Assembly: GCA_900107365.1 (NCBI GenBank)
Contig: FNPS01000018.1
Span: 1-46,519 of the forward strand
Direction: 5' to 3'
DNA: 46,519 bases
From: Flavobacterium aquidurense
GTDB taxonomy: Bacteria > Bacteroidota > Bacteroidia > Flavobacteriales > Flavobacteriaceae
Shown here: positions 35,211 through 44,196 of the stretch, one piece after another
Numbering within the stretch: the stretch's first letter is position 1
Layout of the letters: each line of letters begins with the position of its first letter
Translations under genes and position numbers: made by a program
Notes under the pieces: generated by a model
What the model saw: only the letters and a program-made list of their open reading frames with translations
Database searches by the model: none
Told to the model about the DNA's origin: nothing

Positions 35211-36680
35211 ATGAAATCAAAAATTTTATCACTGGTAATTATTGCGCTTTTAGCGGCCTGCACTAATTTCAAGAACAAAAATGAAACGGCAGCTGAAACC
35301 AATAGTGCACAAGCTGCATCTCAGGTCAAAATGGATGGCGAGCTTCCCTCCAAGGAATCTCTTCCATTACTGTTTGACGAAATGGATTTGCAGCAGGCGA
35401 CTCAATGTTATCTCTGGGGACTTCCCCTTGTATCTTCTGCCCAGTGGCAGCATATCCAATACGATACATTCAAGGCGACAAGCAACGATCTTATTTTTTA
35501 TAATTCCTATAATGACCGATTGGGCATTCTGACTGGCAATGCAACGACGCCCTATATAATATCATTTATCGACCTTGCTAAAAATGGACCCACCGTAATT
35601 GAGATGCCAGCCGGACATACTGCCGGAGGCTTAGGTGATGCCTGGCAGCGCGAACAGGCTGTAATAGGAGAAATGGGACCAGATAAAGGCAAAGGCGGAA
35701 AATATATTTTAGTGCCTCCAACGATGAAAGACTTTAAGCCGGCAGGATACTTTATTGTTCCATGTACGACGGTCAATATGTTTTTTGGTTTCAGGGCTTT
35801 GGATCCCGATCCAAAGACAACTGAAATTTTGGTCAAACAAGTTAGAATATACCCCTATGCAGATCGTGCCAATCCGACACCAACCAGGGTTATCTCGCCG
35901 CCCGCGGGCAAAAAATGGTATGGAATCCAGCCGACGGGAATTGCATACTGGCAGCGCCTGCATGCCGTCTTGCAAAATGAACCGGTCCAGGACCGTGATC
36001 GTTTTTTTATGGCGTGGCTCAAAAATTTGGGAATTGAAAAAGGCAAGCCCTTTAATGCTGATGAGCGTCAGAGAAAGATTTTAATTTCCGCGGCCCAAAA
36101 AGGCCAGCAGATGGCCATGGCCAATTCATTTGCAAAACGTTTTAAAGATGTAAAGCACTGGCCGGACAAAAAATGGGATTATGTAATGGTTATGAAAGAC
36201 CCTTCACAGCGAGCGGATAACTATGATGAGTTTTTTGAACGCAGCTCTTATTTTTATGAGGCCATTACGTATTCCAAGGCAATGATTACCAAAATTCCAA
36301 ATGTCGGACAGGCGTATCTGGGTTCTTATTTTGACAGCACGGGAAACTGGCTTGATGGAGGGAAAAATTATACTTTAAATATACCGGCAAACCCGCCGGC
36401 AGTTAACTTCTGGTCGATAACAGTGTATGATATCGCAACGAGATGCCTTATAGACAATGCTCAAAAAAATGCGGATTTATCCTCCCGCAAGGACTTAGTC
36501 AAAAATGCTGACGGTTCTGTCGATTTGTATTTTGGTCCGAAAGCCCCGGCTGGCAAAGAGAAAAACTGGGTGCAGACCCTGCCTGGAAAACATTGGTTTA
36601 CCTATATGCGTTTTTATGGGCCGACCGAGGCTTATTTTGATAAAAGCTGGAAAATGGATGATATAAAAGAAGTTAAATAA
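35211..36680 (+). CDS. DUF1254/DUF1214 lipoprotein E
   Basis: A 489-residue lipoprotein. The signal peptide ends with a lipobox-like LAAC (Cys16). The DUF1254 part begins near 55 (EMDLQQATQCYLWGLPLVSS) and has the GKGGKYILVPPTMKDFKPAGY segment shared with protein B. The C-terminal DUF1214 has PPAVNFWSITVYDIATRCLI and HWFTYMRFYGPTEAYFDKSW. It is the B-type orthologue of the second locus. It starts 18 bases after the sulfatase fragment and ends 23 bases before lipoprotein F. The sequence is slightly richer in GC than locus 1. Confidence 0.9.
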   Translation: MKSKILSLVIIALLAACTNFKNKNETAAETNSAQAASQVKMDGELPSKESLPLLFDEMDLQQATQCYLWGLPLVSSAQWQHIQYDTFKATSNDLIFYNSYNDRLGILTGNATTPYIISFIDLAKNGPTVIEMPAGHTAGGLGDAWQREQAVIGEMGPDKGKGGKYILVPPTMKDFKPAGYFIVPCTTVNMFFGFRALDPDPKTTEILVKQVRIYPYADRANPTPTRVISPPAGKKWYGIQPTGIAYWQRLHAVLQNEPVQDRDRFFMAWLKNLGIEKGKPFNADERQRKILISAAQKGQQMAMANSFAKRFKDVKHWPDKKWDYVMVMKDPSQRADNYDEFFERSSYFYEAITYSKAMITKIPNVGQAYLGSYFDSTGNWLDGGKNYTLNIPANPPAVNFWSITVYDIATRCLIDNAQKNADLSSRKDLVKNADGSVDLYFGPKAPAGKEKNWVQTLPGKHWFTYMRFYGPTEAYFDKSWKMDDIKEVK

Positions 36681-36703
36681 TATTAAATTTTTAAAGAGAT
36701 AAT

Positions 36704-38107
36704 ATGAAAAAGATTTTTATTACTGTTATAGTTTTTTGCGTAATGCTCTCTTGCAAAAAGCAGGAGAAGATCAACAGCGAATCAACAAAAGAAATTACGA
36801 TCACTAAATCAGCTGATTCGGCGCGGGCAATTGCAAAAGAAGCTTGGATTTATGCTTTTCCGATGGCCATGAATTATAGGACAATGCACCTTTATGCACT
36901 GGATAAAACCTACCCTGATTATGCGGGAGGCTTTAATAAATTCAAGCACTATGATAAAATTTTTACAGCTGCAGATACAGCTGTTGTAACGCCAAACAAT
37001 GATACCCCATATTCCTGGGCCATTCTTGATCTGACCGATGAGCCAATTGTCCTGGAAGTGCCTGAAGTAAAGAACCGTTATTATTCTTTTCAGTTTATAG
37101 ATTTATACACCTTTAATTTTGCCTATGTAGGCAGCCGCGCCACTGGCGATAAAGCAGGGAAGTACTTAATTGCAGGACCTGCATGGAAAGGGGACAAGCC
37201 TGATAATATTGATAAGGTAATACAATCCGAAACAAATCTGGTGACTTTACTGGGAAGGACAGAATTAAAAATGACTGCCGGGGATATTGAAAATGTAAAA
37301 AAGATACAGGCAGGGTACAAGCTGACTCCCTTTCATGAATTTACAAAAACTACTGCACCTGATCATGCAGATTATTCCCTGTCATTCCCTTCATTCAAAC
37401 AGTCTGATCTGGGTTCAGCATCATTTATTGGTCTAACCAGTAATTTACTTCAGTATGCCCCGGTAAATACGGCGGAAACGGAATTAAGGTCAAAATTTGC
37501 AAAAATCGGGATTGCCCCAGGGAAAAAGTTCGATCCTAAAAACTACTCGCCCGAAGTATTGAAAGCCATCAACCAAGGAGTGCTGCAGGCGGAGAAAGAA
37601 TTGAAGGAAGGTACCGATAAGCTGGAGAATGCAACTGATTTATTTGGAACACGTGAAATGATAAATGGCGATTATAACAAAAGGGCTTTAGGTGCAGCCG
37701 CAGGTTTGTTTGGAAACACAAAAGAGGAAGCGGTTTACATTGGAACCAGATCTGATAAAGACAATAATTTTATGTCTGGCAAAAATAAATATATTATTCG
37801 GTTTCCAAAAGGACAGACACCCCCTGATAAATATTTTTGGAGCATCACCTTGTACGAACTGCCAAGCCGGTATTTGGTAAATAATGCAATAAACCGATAT
37901 TCAATAGGGGACAGGACAACAGGCCTGAAATATGAGCCCAATGGTGATCTTATAATTTACATTCAGCATGAAGCCCCTAAGGGTAAAGAATCCAACTGGC
38001 TTCCGGCTCCTGAGGGTGCTTTTTATTATCTGATCAGAATTTATGGGCCCCAGGAGTCAATATTAAATGGAACATGGAAAGCTCCCCAGCCCGAGCTGGT
38101 GAAATAA
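36704..38107 (+). CDS. DUF1254/DUF1214 lipoprotein F
   Basis: A 467-residue lipoprotein with lipobox MLSC (Cys17). The DUF1254 core reads AKEAWIYAFPMAMNYRTMHL (about 45-64), TPNNDTPYSWAILDLTDEPI and GKYLIAGPAWKGDKP. The C-terminal DUF1214 has DKYFWSITLYELPSRYLVNN and SNWLPAPEGAFYYLIRIYGP. The SNWLPAP segment also occurs in A and D. It ends the second locus and is followed by a terminator. No barrel protein is encoded beside it. Confidence 0.9.
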   Translation: MKKIFITVIVFCVMLSCKKQEKINSESTKEITITKSADSARAIAKEAWIYAFPMAMNYRTMHLYALDKTYPDYAGGFNKFKHYDKIFTAADTAVVTPNNDTPYSWAILDLTDEPIVLEVPEVKNRYYSFQFIDLYTFNFAYVGSRATGDKAGKYLIAGPAWKGDKPDNIDKVIQSETNLVTLLGRTELKMTAGDIENVKKIQAGYKLTPFHEFTKTTAPDHADYSLSFPSFKQSDLGSASFIGLTSNLLQYAPVNTAETELRSKFAKIGIAPGKKFDPKNYSPEVLKAINQGVLQAEKELKEGTDKLENATDLFGTREMINGDYNKRALGAAAGLFGNTKEEAVYIGTRSDKDNNFMSGKNKYIIRFPKGQTPPDKYFWSITLYELPSRYLVNNAINRYSIGDRTTGLKYEPNGDLIIYIQHEAPKGKESNWLPAPEGAFYYLIRIYGPQESILNGTWKAPQPELVK

Positions 38108-38230
38108 ATAAGGTGGTTCTTGAAAGTGTATACAAGCATCTTGCAGCTTAACCTTAAAATATTATACCACAGATAGACGGCAAAGTTTTCTTGCCCTATA
38201 CACCGAAATTGGATGCTTCTTACTTACCCG

Positions 38231-38264
38231 CCCGTTGTCTCTTTGAAGATAACGGGCTTTTTTT
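38231..38264 (+). terminator. Terminator after the second DUF1254 locus
   Basis: Stem CCCGTT (38231-38236) / AACGGG (38251-38256), then a run of seven T. It is about 125 bp after the last stop codon. Confidence 0.7.
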
Positions 38265-38269
38265 GTTTA

Positions 38270-38440
38270 GGGTTCTATGCTCTGTAACATGTCATTGTCT
38301 AAATAATTGTCGCGAACCCAAAATTTTTGCCCCGCGTTTCTTATGTATTTCTTAGGCAGTAGTACATGTTCAAAATAGCGTTTTTATTTCTTGAGACTCA
38401 TGGAGCAGAATTACCCTTAACATCCAGAATGTCCGAGGGT
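38270..38440 (-). pseudogene. Decayed DUF6965-like gene, second copy
   Basis: The minus-strand frame contains KRYFEHVLLPKKYIRNAGQK and FWVRDNYLDNDMLQSIEP-stop, preceded by several stop codons. KRYFE aligns with the remnant at 8470-8790, so both come from one family. Not functional. Confidence 0.45.
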
Positions 38441-38449
38441 TGCGCTAAT

Positions 38450-38760
38450 CCCCTAAACTAAATTTTACCTGTTTTGCAAACACTTTTTCAAGTATTGCGC
38501 CACTCATAGAATTGCCTTTGGCGATTAGCGTTTTTTTGTTCTAATTATCTGTTGCGCCCTGTACCTGCGGTGCCATTACTCAAGTTCATCATGTAGCTGG
38601 CCGCATTTCTTTCCTAATACTGTTTATCCACAGTATCCCAATTGCTTCCCTTTTTCTTTTTATCCAAGACCCTGTATGCTTTTGTTTTATTTCCCGAGCA
38701 AGGGTAGTCCGTGTCCATAAGCCAAAGCAAGGCCGGGCCTTTCAGGTCTTGGCAAAAATC
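38450..38760 (-). pseudogene. Unassigned gene remnants
   Basis: On the minus strand a frame reads DFCQDLKGPALLWLMDTDYP, then SGNKTKAYRVLDKKKKGSNW, a stop, and more coding-like sequence. Another frame nearby starts near TLIAKGNSMSGAILEKVFAK. These are parts of one or two broken genes, possibly from a mobile island. I cannot name them. Confidence 0.35.
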
Positions 38761-38769
38761 TCCACCCAT

Positions 38770-39074
38770 GCTCTATAAGGTTCTTCTCTATGTCCTTCCC
38801 GGTTATGTCTTTGGGGCCGCTTTGGGTTTCCTTATAAGGGTTCTGCGGGTCATAGGGGCTGGGTGTTTTTGGCTGCGGTTTTTGGGTTTTGATCGGGTTT
38901 TGGGAATTACGGTGGTTCTTGTGGTAATTTTTGGTTGTATCTTTTTGGGTTTGATATTTTTTTTTTGGAGCTTTTTCCCGCTATCCGTTGCAATCTTTTG
39001 TGCCGAACCCCGGCACAAAAGGATTTCCACTGCACACGAGCGAAGCGAACTGGCGAAGCAATCGGGGCTAGGGC
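38770..39074 (-). repeat. Repeat element copy 3 (truncated)
   Basis: Only the 5' part of the hydrophilic frame remains and it is frameshifted (TTVIPKTRSKPKNRSQKHPA). The hairpin CTTTTGTGCC (38995-39004) / GGCACAAAAG (39012-39021) is intact. About 27 extra bases interrupt the conserved end. Confidence 0.65.
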
Positions 39075-39221
39075 AGGACTATACTATTTCGTAAATATAA
39101 GATGTACCTAAGGCGGAGCTGATTTTAAAAGTTTATTCAGCTTGATTTTCGCTTTTAGTTTCCTGTAAATATAAAAGTCTATAATTTCAGAAAATTAAAA
39201 CCCAATTTTTCGAGCCACTAA

Positions 39222-39252
39222 AAAGCCTGAGAAATACAATTTCTCAGGCTTT
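39222..39252 (-). terminator. Perfect 14-bp hairpin downstream of S41 gene
   Basis: AAAGCCTGAGAAAT (39222-39235) / ATTTCTCAGGCTTT (39239-39252), 3-base loop. Probably a terminator for the S41 gene although 190 bp past its stop. Confidence 0.6.
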
Positions 39253-39444
39253 AACGGTGCGAATCAATCAAAATATTTAACCAATTTATTGAAGATTGTT
39301 ATGCGATTAGCAAACGTGTCTTAAATTTAATATTGCAGAAAACTGATTTAAAACAAAGTTCAAATCCCATAGCAGCTGTAACAAAAAGATGAAAATGGAT
39401 GTTTTTTCGTTTTTTTTACTGTTCGAAAATTTTCCTGAAATTTT

Positions 39445-41085
39445 TTATTTTAACGTGTTTGCAAATAAAATTGCGCGATCTAAAATTTCATCTTTGCCTT
39501 GTTGGATTCCTAGAATGCTAGGTTTTACTTCAATATCAGGAACTATACCAATTCGCTGGGTTTCTTTTTTATCGGGATAAAAAACACCGTAAGTTGTAAA
39601 TGAGGTCCAAATGCCTTTTAAAATTTCGAACCGGTAGCTTCTCCCATCCGAACCTGCTGTCTGACTTCCAATTACAGTGGCTTTTGGGGCCACTTGTAGT
39701 GTCATGGCGGTAAATTCAGAATGACTGATGGATTTTTCGTTCACTAAAAGAATAACATTTCCTTTATAATAATCTGGATTAATCTTTCCGCAAGTTCCAT
39801 CGTCTTTTCTCCAGATATAGCGCCCTGGAGAACTCAAGTCAGCATCAATGGATTTTACAAAATCCTTTGGCTGTGGATTTAGATATTCTGCAATTGCGAA
39901 ATTAGTGCCTTGCGGGTAATTTCGGATGTCAAAAATAATGGCTTTGCAATTTTTAAACTGCTCCATCATAGCCGGAACATCATCTGGAGTCAGCACAGCC
40001 AAATTTGCATAACCTGTATTGTTTTCTAAAAATTTATATTTCTTGCTGTTATTTTCATAATTGATTTTTAGATCATTATAGAGGTATTTATGTATTGTTT
40101 TTGTCTCGGTTTTGTTATTTCTTGTAAATTCAATTGCAGAGGTATCTGTATTTCCGAAGAAAATTGGATAATCTATCTTATTTAAAATCGCATCATAATT
40201 AGATCCTTCAATGTATTTTTGATTTTCTTTTATGAGATCCTCAATTGATCTTCCTTCTATTTTAGTAATAACATCTCCTATCCTGATATCATCTATTTTG
40301 GATAAAGATTCATTTTTAAACCCCACAACAACTGCTTTATTATCAATAATTTTAAAATCAAAAGGAATGCCATGTCGTCCAAAAAAATCGAATAGCTTAT
40401 TTGCTCCAAACAAAGCATGAGAATCATTTAGTTTGGCACTCAATTCCTTTAATGACAGATAATAATCTGTTTCAGAAACAGGATTAATTGTTCTGGGCAA
40501 GAACTCGATCAAAGTCAAATCCCAGTTTTGATCCATTTGATATTTGTATGGAAAAAAATATTCCACATAATTCCAGAAACGAAACAAAAGTAAAAGACGG
40601 AAGTTTTTATCTTTATCATCGAATTCGGTGTATTCTACTTCATTTCTAAATTCTACTCCCTCTTCCACATAATATTGTTTCCCCTGAATTTTATTTTGCT
40701 CAATAAATTTAAGTTTTTGAGAAAGGCTCTTAGAAAAGAACGCTGTATTTTGTGTCCAGGAAAGATCGAAGTTTTTGTCAAAATAATCAACTTCTTCATT
40801 TGAAATTTCGGCTTTATAGGCCTTAACTTTTCCCAGGGAAGTAATCCATTTTTCTATAGCATTTGAGAATTCTATATCCGTTTTTGCTTCTTCTACTTTG
40901 GGTAATATTTTAAATAGCTCTTCGTCCCAATTAAAATTTCCATTTGCAACATTTGGATGGTAATATTTTAAGAAACCCCAAACTTTGCAGGTTGCAGCAA
41001 GTTTTTGATTTTCAGTTACCTTCAGGTTTGCAAATCCCGTTTGAAACAGAGAAAGAAGAAATACAATTAATAATTTTTTTTTCAT
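39445..41085 (-). CDS. S41-family peptidase, exported
   Basis: A 546-residue paralogue of the protein at 9241-10884. The signal peptide runs to about residue 19 (FQTGFAN). It has the helical N-terminal part (KVWGFLKYYHPNVANG), a PDZ-like segment (IDDIRIGDVITKIEGRSIED) and the S41 core. The catalytic Ser456 is present in ISHSE, followed by VIGSQTAGSDG. This copy should be active in proteolysis, probably of C-terminal tails in the periplasm. It stands alone between repeat copies 3 and 4. Confidence 0.92.
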   Translation of the reverse strand: MKKKLLIVFLLSLFQTGFANLKVTENQKLAATCKVWGFLKYYHPNVANGNFNWDEELFKILPKVEEAKTDIEFSNAIEKWITSLGKVKAYKAEISNEEVDYFDKNFDLSWTQNTAFFSKSLSQKLKFIEQNKIQGKQYYVEEGVEFRNEVEYTEFDDKDKNFRLLLLFRFWNYVEYFFPYKYQMDQNWDLTLIEFLPRTINPVSETDYYLSLKELSAKLNDSHALFGANKLFDFFGRHGIPFDFKIIDNKAVVVGFKNESLSKIDDIRIGDVITKIEGRSIEDLIKENQKYIEGSNYDAILNKIDYPIFFGNTDTSAIEFTRNNKTETKTIHKYLYNDLKINYENNSKKYKFLENNTGYANLAVLTPDDVPAMMEQFKNCKAIIFDIRNYPQGTNFAIAEYLNPQPKDFVKSIDADLSSPGRYIWRKDDGTCGKINPDYYKGNVILLVNEKSISHSEFTAMTLQVAPKATVIGSQTAGSDGRSYRFEILKGIWTSFTTYGVFYPDKKETQRIGIVPDIEVKPSILGIQQGKDEILDRAILFANTLK

Positions 41086-41176
41086 TGTGGTCTTTTAGTG
41101 GTTATATGGTTACTATTTCAAATATATCATATTTTCACAACTAAAAAATAGAATTCTAACTCTAAAATTAAAGCTC

Positions 41177-41717
41177 TCAACAAGGATTATGATTGCCCGG
41201 TGCACCGCCCGTTTCATCCCTTGTGCTTTCATCATCTTTAAGCTCCTCATTGCCCAGCTGCCCAATTTCGAATTCCCTCTGCACCGGATTATCCTTTTCG
41301 GGGGCTATGTCTCAAAGCTTGCGCTTTCCATCTAATCGCCCTTGTGAATATCAATATCCGTTTGGGATCCCTTTAAGGGTCATTCTCTATAACGCCTTTT
41401 CTATGTCCTTGCCGGTTATGTCTTTGGGGCCGCTTTGGGGTTCCTTTTAAGGGTTCTGCGGGTCATAGGGGCTGGGTGTTTTTGGCTGCGGTTTTTGGGT
41501 TTTGATTTGGTTTTGGGAATTACGGTGGGCCTTGTGGCAATTTTTGGTTGGATGGGAATCTTTTATTTCAGGCGGGTAGGTGCGATATTGGATACAATAG
41601 CCTTGCTGCTCACTGAGTTTTTTAGGTTTTAGTTTTTTGGGAGCTTTTTCCCGCTATCCGTTACAATCTTTTGCGCCGAACCCCGGCACAAAAGGATTTC
41701 CACTGCTATCGGGGCTA
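41177..41717 (-). repeat. Repeat element copy 4
   Basis: The hydrophilic frame is broken by frameshifts. Its end is still readable as VQREFEIGQLGNEELKDDES and GGAPGNHNPC-stop (stop 41177-41179). The hairpin at 41668-41694 has one mismatch (CTTTTGCGCC). The conserved end is cut short after GGGGCTA. Confidence 0.6.
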
Positions 41718-41801
41718 ATGGACAGGCCTATATCTATTACTTTTCTGTTGGATAATAGATAGTCATTGAAATGAATTATACAGTATCTCGTTGTCCAATT
41801 T

Positions 41802-41869
41802 AAGGTTCGAAGTCCTCGTCGATCACGAAAATAGACAATAAAATAGAGAGGATAAGAACTTCGAACCTT
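41802..41869. repeat. Perfect 12-bp inverted repeat, 44-bp spacer
   Basis: AAGGTTCGAAGT (41802-41813) / ACTTCGAACCTT (41858-41869), with CCTC and GAGG as a possible stem extension. Between repeat copy 4 and the glutaminyl cyclase gene. The stretch has no gene; its origin is unknown. Confidence 0.5.
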
Positions 41870-42043
41870 CAAGCTAGAATGATTAAAATCTTTAAATATT
41901 ATTATAGGATTCAAATTCTGTACAGTCAAGATCGCAAAATCAATGATAATAGGCATGTCTAAAGCGTTCAAAATTATAATTACAGGATCATGACAACCAC
42001 ATTGAAATACTGTCGTGATTAATAATACCAGTAAATAACTAAA

Positions 42044-42859
42044 TCAATTTACAAATTTAATTTCGAAAATGCATGGCCAAAATTTTCCTGTTATATAAAA
42101 TGTATCTTTTTTATCATTGTATGCAATCCCATTCATTTCTAAAGATTCCGAATATCTATTTTTTACATCTTGATAAAGTGGCGTTAGATCCATTGTCTTC
42201 ACAATATTTCCAGTTTTAGTGTCTATTTTAATAATTTTGTTTGTAGTATAAATATTTGCATAAATAAAACCATTAACATATTCTAATTCATTTAAATTGG
42301 AAACAGACATTTTATTATCAAAAATTTCTAACCGTTTTATTACCTTTAAAGTCTTTGGATTCAAGAAGGTTAAAATATTTGTACCATCGCTCATTATTAA
42401 CGATTCATCTTTAATATTAGTTAATCCCCATCCTTCTATATTTTCAAATTGGAAAGAGCCTATATTTTTATAATTTTTAGCATCATAAATAAATCCTATT
42501 TTATTTTTGTAAGTTAACTGATATATTTTATTATCACACATAGCAATTCCTTCTCCAAAAAAAATATTTCGATCTAATTCCGATTTTACATTTATAGATC
42601 CCGATTTTAAATCTAAAATTCCAAACACAGATTTTGTATTTGGAAGATCAATAGGAGAACCAGTACTTTCGTAAATAATGTCATTACTAATAAACAATCC
42701 TTCAGTAAATGAATTCATATCATGAGCGTAGGTATTAATTAGGATATATTGCATTTCATCACCTTCATTTTTCTCTTTTAGATTGGATTCATTCTTTTTA
42801 CAAGAATTAAAAAAAAATATAAATAAAAAGAATAATAAAATTTTACATCTAAAAATCAT
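42044..42859 (-). CDS. Glutaminyl-peptide cyclotransferase, lipoprotein
   Basis: A 271-residue lipoprotein (lipobox FNSC, Cys20) of the plant-type/bacterial glutaminyl cyclase family, a five-bladed propeller. It converts N-terminal Gln into pyroglutamate. Diagnostic segments are SFTEGLFIS (about 49-57), FFGEGIAMCDNKIYQLTYK, FENIEGWGLTN, NELEYVNGFIYANIYTTNKI and GIAYNDKKDTFYITGK. In Bacteroidetes, Gln or pyroGlu at the N-terminus of exported proteins after signal cleavage is common, so this enzyme likely finishes many of them in the periplasm. The protein has a normal length and no obvious operon partner. Confidence 0.9.
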   Translation of the reverse strand: MIFRCKILLFFLFIFFFNSCKKNESNLKEKNEGDEMQYILINTYAHDMNSFTEGLFISNDIIYESTGSPIDLPNTKSVFGILDLKSGSINVKSELDRNIFFGEGIAMCDNKIYQLTYKNKIGFIYDAKNYKNIGSFQFENIEGWGLTNIKDESLIMSDGTNILTFLNPKTLKVIKRLEIFDNKMSVSNLNELEYVNGFIYANIYTTNKIIKIDTKTGNIVKTMDLTPLYQDVKNRYSESLEMNGIAYNDKKDTFYITGKFWPCIFEIKFVN

Positions 42860-43501
42860 TGAAATTATAGATTAAATTATTTAATGATACGAAAGTAGAT
42901 TTAGTTTGATTGTTTTCCTAATGATTTTCTTTCACTTTATGTCACAGGAATAAGCTATTGATGGCTTTAACTAAAATAATTAATTAAAACTTATCACACT
43001 GAAATGATTTTAAAAATAAAGTAAATTTTAAAATCTCCCAATTGATGCACCTATAAGAGATACATATTATTTCTCATATTTATTTCCATTTCAATAACGG
43101 GATATTAAGAATATAATCTTTTATTAGAAAAATAATTTTAATAAATTAAGCTAACTTCAGGGAAAACAAACCATTAATATTTATAAAACAAAACATTCGA
43201 GATGATTTAAAAATGATATTAAAAACATAGTTAAGTCTAAGTATTTTTTTTAATATTTCATGACCTTTCAGCAATTCAAACCTTATTAATAAGTGTCCTT
43301 TAAAATACCTACATCAAAACGGTTTATTAACTCTCTAATATCTTACTTAATTTCCTCACAAAGTTAGGGAATCGCTCGCGGGCGCTAGCAAAAAATTCCC
43401 CCATAAATGCAGGAAAAAATTCCTGCTTTATTGCGTTGCTTTTTGCGCTTGCTGAGCGATTCCCGATGAATGTTCCATAATTAATTTAAAATATAGAAAC
43501 T
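42860..43501. repeat. Structured region upstream of radC-like gene
   Basis: Outer inverted repeat GGGAATCGCTC (43367-43377) / GAGCGATTCCC (43454-43464). Inside it is a perfect hairpin GCAGGAA (43409-43415) / TTCCTGC (43420-43426) and complementary A-rich/T-rich stretches. The whole 98 bases could form one branched hairpin 37 bp before the gene. 42860-43366 holds no gene. Confidence 0.6.
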
Positions 43502-43966
43502 ATGGAAACTTTAAATCAAAACTGGCAGACTGTATCTGAAATTGAACTGATCTACAAAACGAAAGTAAAAAACTCTGAAAGACCACAAATCAAATCTTCA
43601 AAAGATGCATATAAACTAATGCTTTCAGCTTGGGATTATAATAAAATTGAATTCTTCGAGCAGTTCAAAGTATTGCTTTTGAATCACGCTCATAAAGCAC
43701 TTGGTATTTACGAAATTTCTTCTGGAGGAATTGCGGGAACTGTTGTAGATCTTAGATTAATATTCTCAGCAGCCCTTAAGGCAAATGCCACATCCTTGAT
43801 GATGATCCACAATCACCCTTCAGGCAACCTAACAGCCTCTGAAGCCGATAAACAGATAACTCGAAAAGTAAAAGAAGCCGGCAGACTTCTTGATATCACA
43901 TTACTGGATTCATTAATTATAACTACCGAATCCTATTTCTCCTTTGCTGATGAAGGCGCTTTATAA
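43502..43966 (+). CDS. RadC-like JAB/MPN-domain protein
   Basis: A 154-residue protein consisting of the JAMM metallo-domain of RadC without the N-terminal HhH region. JAMM residues are visible: Glu53 (FFEQFKVLLLN), His103 and His105 (MIHNHPSGN) and Asp116 (SEAD). Short RadC-like genes of this kind are common in mobile or repeat-rich islands of Bacteroidetes. The DNA-repair role suggested by the name is doubtful. The gene ends inside a strong hairpin and has a long inverted repeat upstream. Confidence 0.92.
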   Translation: METLNQNWQTVSEIELIYKTKVKNSERPQIKSSKDAYKLMLSAWDYNKIEFFEQFKVLLLNHAHKALGIYEISSGGIAGTVVDLRLIFSAALKANATSLMMIHNHPSGNLTASEADKQITRKVKEAGRLLDITLLDSLIITTESYFSFADEGAL

Positions 43967-43973
43967 GCGCCTT
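43953..43973 (+). terminator. Terminator overlapping the radC-like stop
   Basis: Perfect 9-bp stem AAGGCGCTT (43953-43961) / AAGCGCCTT (43965-43973), loop TAT. The stop codon is in the hairpin. Confidence 0.75.
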
Positions 43974-44196
43974 TATAACTATTATTATCTCGAAAAGATT
44001 TTCAAAAAAGTCAAAGATTTTTCGATATATATTTTAAGATGCAAGTGCAATAATCAAATAATAATCATCAATAAAGTGATTAGATATTTGAATGCTTCCC
44101 GCTACAAGTATAAAGCTTTAGAGAAATCTGGAGCTTTTTTTATTTAGACTACTCGACAACTTTGTGTTCAGGAGCGTGACGCTTGCGCCAGGATGA

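Noticed and set aside
38711..39094. Plus-strand hydrophobic frames in the repeat copies (also 11390-11632, 41435-41632, 46174-46503)
   Set aside because: They are antisense to the hydrophilic frame, and reading Lys/Glu/Pro-rich codons backwards gives hydrophobic residues. Copies 2 and 5 support the minus strand, though some doubt remains.
41803..41830. A tRNA-like GGTTCGA segment
   Set aside because: No cloverleaf arms or acceptor stem around it; explained by the 12-bp inverted repeat.
41654..41971. A 105-codon minus-strand frame
   Set aside because: It runs across the end of repeat copy 4 and the 12-bp inverted repeat; composition and context argue for chance.
43944..44147. A 67-codon frame after the radC-like gene
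   Set aside because: It overlaps the terminator hairpin and the radC-like gene end and shows no domain.
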